Below are positions 7,151 to 11,722 of a stretch of 11,722 nt of DNA, in pieces. The notes beneath the pieces were generated by a model that did no database searches, had not been told where the DNA came from, and saw only the letters and a program-made list of their open reading frames with translations. The DNA is from Candidatus Nanohaloarchaea archaeon (GTDB taxonomy: Archaea > EX4484-52 > GLR71), in contig DAOVHT010000030.1 of the NCBI GenBank assembly GCA_030671745.1, positions 1-11,722 of the forward strand. The letters run 5' to 3'. The translations under genes and the position numbers were made by a program. The first letter of the stretch is position 1, and each line of letters opens with the position of its first letter.

Positions 7151-8470
7151 TCAACCCATATTACCCATCATGCCTTTGAACATCTTTGCCATAGGGCCGC
7201 GCTTCAGCATCTTGCCGCTCTTGAACTTCTTCATCATCTTCTTGGTCTGGTTGTAGTGCTTTATCAGGTCGCGGACTTCCTCAGGTCTTGTGCCTGAACC
7301 GGTGGCTATGCGTCCATATCGGGACTTGTCAAGGATGTCTGGTTTTGAGCGCTCTTTATTTGTCATGGAATCCATCATGAATTTCCATTTGCCCATCTTC
7401 TCTTCCTGGACGTCGAGCATGTCTTTGGGCAGTTTTATGTTGCCCATGCCAGGTATCATCTCCATCATCTTTGACATTGACCCCATCTTTTTTGTGCTCT
7501 CTATCTGGTCGTAGAATGAATTCAGGTCGAAGTCACCTTTCAGGATGTCCATCGCTTTTTCAGGGTCTATCGCGTCTTTCGCTTTCTCAATCAAGGTCTC
7601 AAGGTCGCCCATGCCAAGAAGTCGGGAGACGAACCGTACGGGATCGTAGAGTTCTATGTCTTCGGGCTTTTCACCAGTACCTAGGAACTTGACGTTGACA
7701 TCGGCTGCGTGGCATGCTGAAAGTGCGCCACCACCTTTTGCAGACGAATCCATCTTTGTGACTATGACACCTGTCAATCCCACTAAGTCATTGAAAGTTC
7801 TTGCCTGGGTCTCTGCGGCCTGGCCGATGTCGCCACTTATTACAAGAATCTTTTCATCTGCATCTATTACCTTGTCAATCTTTTTCAGTTCGTCTGCAAG
7901 CTCGTCGTCAATTGCTGAACGACCTGCCGAGTCTATAATTATTACATCTTTTGCTGCAAGAGTTTTCATGCCTTTCTTTACGATCTTTACCGGGTCTTTT
8001 TCGTCTGCGTCACCGTAGACGTCTATGTTTATCTGTTTGCCCAGGGCTTTCAATTGCTCATAAGCTGCGGGACGCCAGGTATCGCAGGATACGGCACCGA
8101 CTGTGAGACCGTGTTTCTGGTAATATTTTGCTATCTTTGCGGTTGTTGTCGTCTTACCTGAACCGAAAAGACCTAAAAGAAGTATTGTCTGCTTTTCAAG
8201 GTTTATGTCTGCCTTTTTCTCGCCTAGGAATGCTACTAATTCGTCATAGACTATGTTGACCACGTGTTCGCGCCTTGTGAGTCCGGGTGGCAAGTTGTCT
8301 TTCAATGCTTTTGTCTTGATGTTTTTTGATAGTTCAAATACTAGTTTCACATTTACGTCGGATTGGATCAGCGAGCGCTGGATGTCTTTCACCAATGCCT
8401 CAACTGCAGTCTTGTCTGCAACGCCTAGCTTTGCAAATCTTGATATGGAATCTTTGAGCTTGTCAAACAT
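7151..8470 (-). CDS. srp54: Signal recognition particle GTPase SRP54
   Basis: This 439-residue protein has the full SRP54 layout: an N domain (1-90), a GTPase G domain (about 91-295) and a Met-rich M domain (about 300-435). It binds 7S RNA and signal sequences and docks with FtsY to deliver ribosomes to the membrane. G-motifs are the P-loop GLFGSGKTTTT (100-110), DTWRPAAYEQL (130-140), DSAGR (180-184), TKMD (238-241) and GTGEKPEDIE (264-273). The RNA-binding loop is SRYGRIATGSG (383-393), and the C-terminus has the MMKKF...GKMLKRGPM pattern. Four positions differ from a typical archaeal SRP54: Gln to Phe in GxQGSGKT, DTAGR to DSAGR, LDG to MDS after the fourth motif, and the RIRR part of the RNA loop to RYGR. 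Length and order are normal, so I infer an active but divergent protein. The gene appears leaderless and monocistronic and is less AT-rich than its flanking genes. Confidence 0.97.
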   Translation of the reverse strand: MFDKLKDSISRFAKLGVADKTAVEALVKDIQRSLIQSDVNVKLVFELSKNIKTKALKDNLPPGLTRREHVVNIVYDELVAFLGEKKADINLEKQTILLLGLFGSGKTTTTAKIAKYYQKHGLTVGAVSCDTWRPAAYEQLKALGKQINIDVYGDADEKDPVKIVKKGMKTLAAKDVIIIDSAGRSAIDDELADELKKIDKVIDADEKILVISGDIGQAAETQARTFNDLVGLTGVIVTKMDSSAKGGGALSACHAADVNVKFLGTGEKPEDIELYDPVRFVSRLLGMGDLETLIEKAKDAIDPEKAMDILKGDFDLNSFYDQIESTKKMGSMSKMMEMIPGMGNIKLPKDMLDVQEEKMGKWKFMMDSMTNKERSKPDILDKSRYGRIATGSGTRPEEVRDLIKHYNQTKKMMKKFKSGKMLKRGPMAKMFKGMMGNMG

Positions 8471-8490
8471 GATGATAGTTTATTTAAGAA

Positions 8491-8500
8491 GTTTTAAATA
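8491..8500 (-). promoter_or_regulatory. TATA-like box of srp54, leaderless start
   Basis: The minus strand reads TATTTAAAAC, with its TTTAAA core centred at 8495.5, about 26 bp before the A of the ATG at 8470. Transcription would start at or next to the start codon. No Shine-Dalgarno sequence precedes the ATG. Confidence 0.55.
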
Positions 8501-8538
8501 GGTTTTCTGAAAAAAGTTAAGAAAAATAGAATTGTATA

Positions 8539-9039
8539 TCAATAGAATCTATAATACATATCGGGTATTTCTTCAAAAATGTCTAATATTCCTTCAGTTG
8601 TAATCTCATCTGCTGTCTCCATGTACTCAATTATCGTCTTGAAATGGTTTTTTAAGACGGGATTCATCTTACTATTAAGTGGGCTAATTATACTTACCTG
8701 TTCTTCAAAAATGTCTGAAAGTTTTTTATGTCCCTCTGCAACAAAATAATAAATCTGTTCATTACGGTTTAGTATCCTGTTGTCGGTAGGCTTTTTATTT
8801 CCTTGATCCCCTTTAAAACGAATACCAGCCATCATATGTCCTACCGAAGGTTTTCGTTCTAGATATACTGGATTTTTAAGAGAAACTTCAATATTAGCAT
8901 TAAGTGTATTCTTTGGCTTATCATAAGTTACCGCCTCAATACTGCCAATTCTAAATAACCTGGGACATGTGGTCAAAAGAATATCTCCAATATTTATGTC
9001 TTTGGCTTCGTAATGTATACGGAATTCTGAGAATTTCAT
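8539..9039 (-). CDS. Hypothetical protein next to the radical SAM gene
   Basis: I do not recognise this family. The start is taken as the ATG at 9039 (166 residues, MKFSEFRIHYEAK). Extending upstream to the GTG at 9087 would place the TATA box inside the coding sequence, so the longer version is rejected. The N-terminal half looks beta-rich (GDILLTTCPRLFRIGSIEAV and the NIEVSLKNPVYL strand). The middle is basic (FKGDQGNKKPTDNR), and the C-terminal third is helical and acidic, ending EEIPDMYYRFY. No signal peptide, membrane segment or metal motif is visible. It follows the radical SAM gene on the same strand with 60 bp between, but has its own promoter in that gap, so co-function is only suggested by adjacency and similar AT-rich composition. 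Confidence 0.75.
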   Translation of the reverse strand: MKFSEFRIHYEAKDINIGDILLTTCPRLFRIGSIEAVTYDKPKNTLNANIEVSLKNPVYLERKPSVGHMMAGIRFKGDQGNKKPTDNRILNRNEQIYYFVAEGHKKLSDIFEEQVSIISPLNSKMNPVLKNHFKTIIEYMETADEITTEGILDIFEEIPDMYYRFY

Positions 9040-9060
9040 TGAGTAACTATAAAGTAGTAA

Positions 9061-9070
9061 TTTTATAAAG
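9061..9070 (-). promoter_or_regulatory. TATA box of the 8539-9039 gene, leaderless start
   Basis: CTTTATAAAA on the minus strand has its core centred at 9065.5, about 26 bp from the ATG at 9039. This fixes the start codon and implies a leaderless mRNA. Confidence 0.6.
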
Positions 9071-9099
9071 GTTTGTGCGCAGACCACTTAAATGATACA

Positions 9100-10704
9100 T
9101 CAAACCATAATCTTATCCACAGTTTCTAAATGAAGTTGTTTAAACATATCTAGGTCAGAAACTTTTATTTCGGGCTTAAACTCTTTATTGCGCATCATAT
9201 ACGAATATAAAACCGAAGTCGCTTTTAAAAGGTTGTTGCTGTCCCTGTCAGACCCATACCCAAATAAATCACCAGACAATAGACTAGCAATAGACAATGC
9301 CTTTTCCATATGATCCAATAAAGGTGCATCTTTCCATAAATTTGTATTTGAATTATAAAATGAGAACGGTTGTGATCCTATCTGTTGAAAGTTATCTTCA
9401 CGGATACGTGTCCCTGGGAAAGGAGTAAGAATATTGACTGAAAAATCAATCTTAGTAGCACTAAACCCTTGATTTAAATCAGACAGATGAATCAATTCTG
9501 AATAAAGATCATTGAATGCAGACGCATCGTCATGAGGGCTCACGATATAAGACAGATGTATCATTGCCTGTATTTTAGATTTATCCAGATCTTTTGCAAA
9601 TCGTACCACTGCATCTATTTCCGCATCACGCATCGCACCATCACGTATTGAACCATACCATTTCCGGCCGTATTTTTCAGCAGAATCCCCAATAAAATCC
9701 CTTCCAAGAAAACAAGCTATATCTGCGTCAATATGCAATAGCGTATCCAATAAACTATCATAATCTTTACCGACAAGAAGATATGGATCTATACAAAAGG
9801 ATATCATGTCATCTCTTGAATAATCTATTCGAGACAATAAAGCTTCAGTCTTTTGTCGGTTCTCTTCCAGGAAGGGATTATTGCCAGAAAATGAGATAAA
9901 TCTTCTTTTTCCTTTCACCTCATCATTGGATTCTATATCAGATAGTGTCTTGTTTGCAAAACCTGAAATAAACTCAATATCGCCCATATCACCTTTAGGT
10001 GAGGAGCAATAATCACAATTATTTGGACAGTGGTTAGTTGTGGGTAGATGAAAAGAAACATAGTCAACACCATCTATATCAATCATCGATATAATTATTT
10101 CAGATACATCTTTCAAGTCAATTTCGGGGAATCGTCCGTAGCCTTTACCCTCAACCGTATCACCAGAACGGCAATAAAAACCATCGGGCAAAACACCTGT
10201 AAAATAATTGTCATACCAGATTATTTTTCCAGATTTGATATCATCATAAAAGTCAATGAGTGACTGCGAACCGCCCACGATATATGCATCCAATGAGCTT
10301 TGATTGAACTCTTCTTTTGTTTCCAGAGATATGTTGAAATGGGGACCACCACCGACAACTATTGTATCAGGGAAACATTTCTTTAAATAATCAGCCATCT
10401 CATACATCAAAGAAGATGACATAGTCCATGTTGACAGACCTATTATAGTCCCATCATCAGTAGGGATCTTATCTAAAATGTTTTTCTTAACATCATCGAC
10501 CTCTAAAAATTTAGAAAATTCGTCAATTTCAATCCTTACATCTCTTTCTGGCAGAAGCTTATACGTAATCCCCCTAGTGCCACAACCGTATCCTGTGAAC
10601 ATTAAACCCATATTAGCTTCTGCAGCCGGAAGTACAATATAAAAATCATCAGCTTCATGTGTAGGACGTAGGTTTGTATTAATCAATACTAGTTCTGGAG
10701 ACAT
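9100..10704 (-). CDS. B12-binding-type radical SAM protein, substrate unknown
   Basis: The 534-residue protein (from the ATG at 10704; a GTG one codon earlier is possible) has a cobalamin-binding-like Rossmann N-terminus (about 5-165). Typical elements are IIGLSTWTMSSSL (88-100), VVGGGPHFN (117-125) and YIVGG (142-146), numbered with the extra codon. The classical DxHxxG is absent, as in many B12-dependent radical SAM proteins. The radical SAM core begins near 215 with CPNNCDYC (C227, C231, C234), the ligands of the [4Fe-4S] cluster that cleaves SAM. It continues with FSGNNPF (273-279) and the TPFPGTRI element (428-435) common in this group. A helical tail from about 460 (LLDHMEKALSIASLLSGDLFGYG) matches nothing I know. 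Related enzymes perform methylations and ring or carbon-skeleton chemistry; the substrate cannot be read here. The gene has its own TATA box and is AT-rich. Confidence 0.88.
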   Translation of the reverse strand: MSPELVLINTNLRPTHEADDFYIVLPAAEANMGLMFTGYGCGTRGITYKLLPERDVRIEIDEFSKFLEVDDVKKNILDKIPTDDGTIIGLSTWTMSSSLMYEMADYLKKCFPDTIVVGGGPHFNISLETKEEFNQSSLDAYIVGGSQSLIDFYDDIKSGKIIWYDNYFTGVLPDGFYCRSGDTVEGKGYGRFPEIDLKDVSEIIISMIDIDGVDYVSFHLPTTNHCPNNCDYCSSPKGDMGDIEFISGFANKTLSDIESNDEVKGKRRFISFSGNNPFLEENRQKTEALLSRIDYSRDDMISFCIDPYLLVGKDYDSLLDTLLHIDADIACFLGRDFIGDSAEKYGRKWYGSIRDGAMRDAEIDAVVRFAKDLDKSKIQAMIHLSYIVSPHDDASAFNDLYSELIHLSDLNQGFSATKIDFSVNILTPFPGTRIREDNFQQIGSQPFSFYNSNTNLWKDAPLLDHMEKALSIASLLSGDLFGYGSDRDSNNLLKATSVLYSYMMRNKEFKPEIKVSDLDMFKQLHLETVDKIMV

Positions 10705-10724
10705 CACATACCTTAATAGTAATA

Positions 10725-10736
10725 ACTTATAATGAC
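10725..10736 (-). promoter_or_regulatory. TATA box of the radical SAM gene, leaderless start
   Basis: The minus strand reads TCATTATAAGTT, with its TTATAA core centred at 10729.5, about 26 bp from the ATG at 10704. This favours the ATG over the adjacent upstream GTG (10707) and suggests a leaderless transcript. Confidence 0.5.
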
Positions 10737-10787
10737 TACGCAGACATCAATAATAGGTTACTAAATATTCTAATCTGCAATCAGTGC

Positions 10788-10805
10788 AATAATAGTTTTA
10801 TTATT
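10788..10805. repeat. Perfect AT-rich inverted repeat upstream of the radical SAM gene
   Basis: AATAATA (10788-10794) and TATTATT (10799-10805) are exact complements around a 4-base GTTT loop. The repeat sits about 50 bp upstream of the radical SAM TATA box. It could be an operator or part of a transcription end. No T tract follows on either strand at the right place. Confidence 0.45.
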
Positions 10806-10819
10806 TCAAGAGTCAGTTC

Positions 10820-10844
10820 GGTCGTTAATCCGACCATATGGTCG
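10820..10844. repeat. 14-bp perfect palindrome with a third half-site
   Basis: CGACCATATGGTCG (10831-10844) is a perfect palindrome, and another GGTCG (10820-10824) lies six bases to its left. The central CGACC can thus pair with either flanking GGTCG. It is GC-rich within an AT-rich gap. On the plus strand it is followed by TTTTT. It may be an operator for the radical SAM gene about 90 bp downstream of it, or a terminator for a plus-strand RNA that I cannot identify. Confidence 0.5.
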
Positions 10845-10889
10845 TTTTTGTGATTATAGATAATACCACATTAATGTTTCATCACCCGA

Positions 10890-10907
10890 CAATTAATGCA
10901 AAAATTG
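10890..10907 (-). terminator. Possible terminator after the dph6-amidotransferase pair
   Basis: CAATT (10890-10894) and AATTG (10903-10907) are complementary, and the minus strand has five T (10904-10900) just after the amidotransferase stop. An overlapping pair, CATTAAT (10869-10875) with ATTAATG (10892-10898), offers a further hairpin. The signal is weak. Confidence 0.3.
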
Positions 10908-10918
10908 AGTTATTTAGA

Positions 10919-11476
10919 TTAACTAATTAAAAACTTTTCAAGAATATCTTTATTCCTCACCTCAGGATGAAACATCAACCCGTAGATGTCTTTTGTCTTG
11001 TGCTTTATCGCTTGTATGCAGGCTTTTGATTCTGCAAGAATTTCAAAATCATCTGACTCCTTTGACGGGGTGACCGAATAACTGTGAAGACTGTATGCGC
11101 CGAAGTCTCCGTCAAACAATGGGTTTTTCTTTCTTGTCTTTACATCTACAAGACCTATCTCTTTGCAGGGCGTGAGGGATGAGCCGAATGCAAGAGCGAT
11201 AATTTCCATGCCTGCGCAGATGCCCAATATCGGTTTTTTGCAAGTCGTTATCCAGCGGAACTGGTCTTTGTCTTCGATGAACCTGTTGTCTTTAAGGTTT
11301 GTGCCGGACAGAATTATCCTGTCGGTTTTTTCTATATCGATCTTTTTTATTTCAGGATAATGGATGACTTTAAACTTTTCGTTATCGCAGTCTTTGATCA
11401 CCGATACTATCGGCTGTATGAATTCAATTGCAGCCAATGAATCTTTCTTGTGGTTCATGTCAACTATCAGTATCAT
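10919..11476 (-). CDS. Class I glutamine amidotransferase subunit (GuaA/HisH-like glutaminase)
   Basis: The 185-residue, single-domain class I glutaminase releases ammonia from glutamine for a partner enzyme. The nucleophile is C87 in GICAGMEI (85-92), the oxyanion region is LSGTN (56-60), and the catalytic His and Glu are H170 and E172 in MFHPEVR. LHSYSV (130-135) matches the SHxDxV strand of GMP synthetase glutaminases. The usual Gln after the nucleophile loop (CxGxQ) is Glu here (E91). Length equals the free-standing archaeal GMP synthetase subunit A, so guaA subunit A is the main alternative. Its ATG overlaps the stop codon of the upstream dph6 gene (ATGA, 11473-11476), so the two are translationally coupled and made in similar amounts. 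I infer that it serves Dph6, but the ammonia acceptor is not shown by the sequence. Confidence 0.87.
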   Translation of the reverse strand: MILIVDMNHKKDSLAAIEFIQPIVSVIKDCDNEKFKVIHYPEIKKIDIEKTDRIILSGTNLKDNRFIEDKDQFRWITTCKKPILGICAGMEIIALAFGSSLTPCKEIGLVDVKTRKKNPLFDGDFGAYSLHSYSVTPSKESDDFEILAESKACIQAIKHKTKDIYGLMFHPEVRNKDILEKFLIS

Positions 11477-11722
11477 CTGTCAACCAGCTCCGCGTCTTTT
11501 ATTATGAGGATGCCAGAATTGTTTTTCGCTTTTGTTTCGGACTCGGTGATTTTTATCTTTTTCTTGAAGAAGGGCGCGTCAAGGACTGTGGTCTCAAGCT
11601 CACCACCTTCCCCTGCCGGGTTTATCTCATACTTGTCTTTTAGGGCGAGCGGTTTTTCAATCATGTCTTTATCCAGCTTTTTTCCCAGCCTGGTCTCATC
11701 CAGTGGGTATGCGAAGATGCCA
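11473..11722 (-). CDS. dph6: Diphthine--ammonia ligase (Dph6), C-terminal end only
   Basis: Only the last 82 residues are in the window; the 5' end lies beyond 11722. The readable part continues upstream of the internal Met at 11664 without a stop (GIFAYPLDETRLGKKLDKD). It carries the signature of the Dph6/MJ0570 PP-loop family: a LGKKLD element, then NPAGEGGELETTVLDAPFF and KKKIKI. Dph6 is an N-type ATP pyrophosphatase that amidates diphthine on elongation factor 2 in the last step of diphthamide synthesis, using ammonia. The PP-loop itself (SGGKDS) would be in the missing N-terminal part. The last 20 residues (ILIIKDAELVDR) end in TGA overlapping the next ATG. The call rests on the C-terminal motif alone, but that motif is distinctive. 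Confidence 0.8.
   Translation of the reverse strand, partial: GIFAYPLDETRLGKKLDKDMIEKPLALKDKYEINPAGEGGELETTVLDAPFFKKKIKITESETKAKNNSGILIIKDAELVDR

Noticed and set aside
7290..8501. Plus-strand open frames opposite srp54
   Set aside because: They are antisense shadows of a clearly identified gene.
9040..9087. A 16-residue N-terminal extension of the 8539-9039 protein from a GTG at 9087
   Set aside because: The extension contains the TATA box whose spacing fits the ATG at 9039, and it would encode an implausible hydrophobic lead-in.
10813..10885. Possible C/D box RNA on the minus strand (GTGATGA at 10885-10879, CTGA at 10816-10813)
   Set aside because: There is no convincing D' or C' pair, the terminal stem has at most two pairs, and the span of about 70 nt contains a strong palindrome unusual for archaeal C/D guides.

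Overview
The window looks archaeal. It encodes an archaeal-type SRP54, the C-terminal end of a Dph6-type diphthamide enzyme, and a very large Asn/Thr/Ser-rich surface protein full of N-glycosylation sequons. Its promoters resemble archaeal TATA boxes, several of them about 26 bp upstream of an ATG with no room for a leader. The divergent SRP54 motifs and the surface-protein architecture would fit a DPANN-like or other uncultivated lineage, but the sequence alone does not fix the taxon.

Layout, left to right. Positions 1-4965 (minus) are one uninterrupted reading frame of 1655 codons whose C-terminus lies beyond the window. It has an N-terminal signal or anchor segment, beta-sandwich-like sequence, a gingipain/C25-like domain that seems to lack its catalytic His and Cys, more beta-sandwich sequence, a Pro/Thr linker, a NEW3-like domain, a helical coiled-coil segment and the start of a C-terminal membrane helix. 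Positions 4966-5147 hold its promoter and, upstream of that, a nested inverted repeat followed by a T8 tract on the minus strand. Next come a YbjQ/UPF0145 protein (minus) and, divergent from it, a CysM-like cysteine synthase (plus), with a TATA-like element between them that could serve both. After these come an unknown acidic protein (minus), SRP54 (minus), a second unknown protein (minus), a B12-binding-type radical SAM protein (minus), a 200-bp gap with palindromes, and a tightly coupled pair on the minus strand: the 3' end of dph6 overlapping by 4 bp a class I glutamine amidotransferase subunit.

Functionally the window mixes housekeeping genes (protein targeting, cysteine synthesis, diphthamide) with a cell-surface gene and a more AT-rich block (radical SAM plus two unknown proteins). 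The most interesting hypothesis is that the amidotransferase is a dedicated ammonia-supplying subunit for Dph6, which is itself a PP-loop ATPase; this would parallel the split two-subunit GMP synthetase of archaea. No stretch above 300 bp lacks a gene. No tRNA, rRNA, CRISPR array or insertion sequence was seen.
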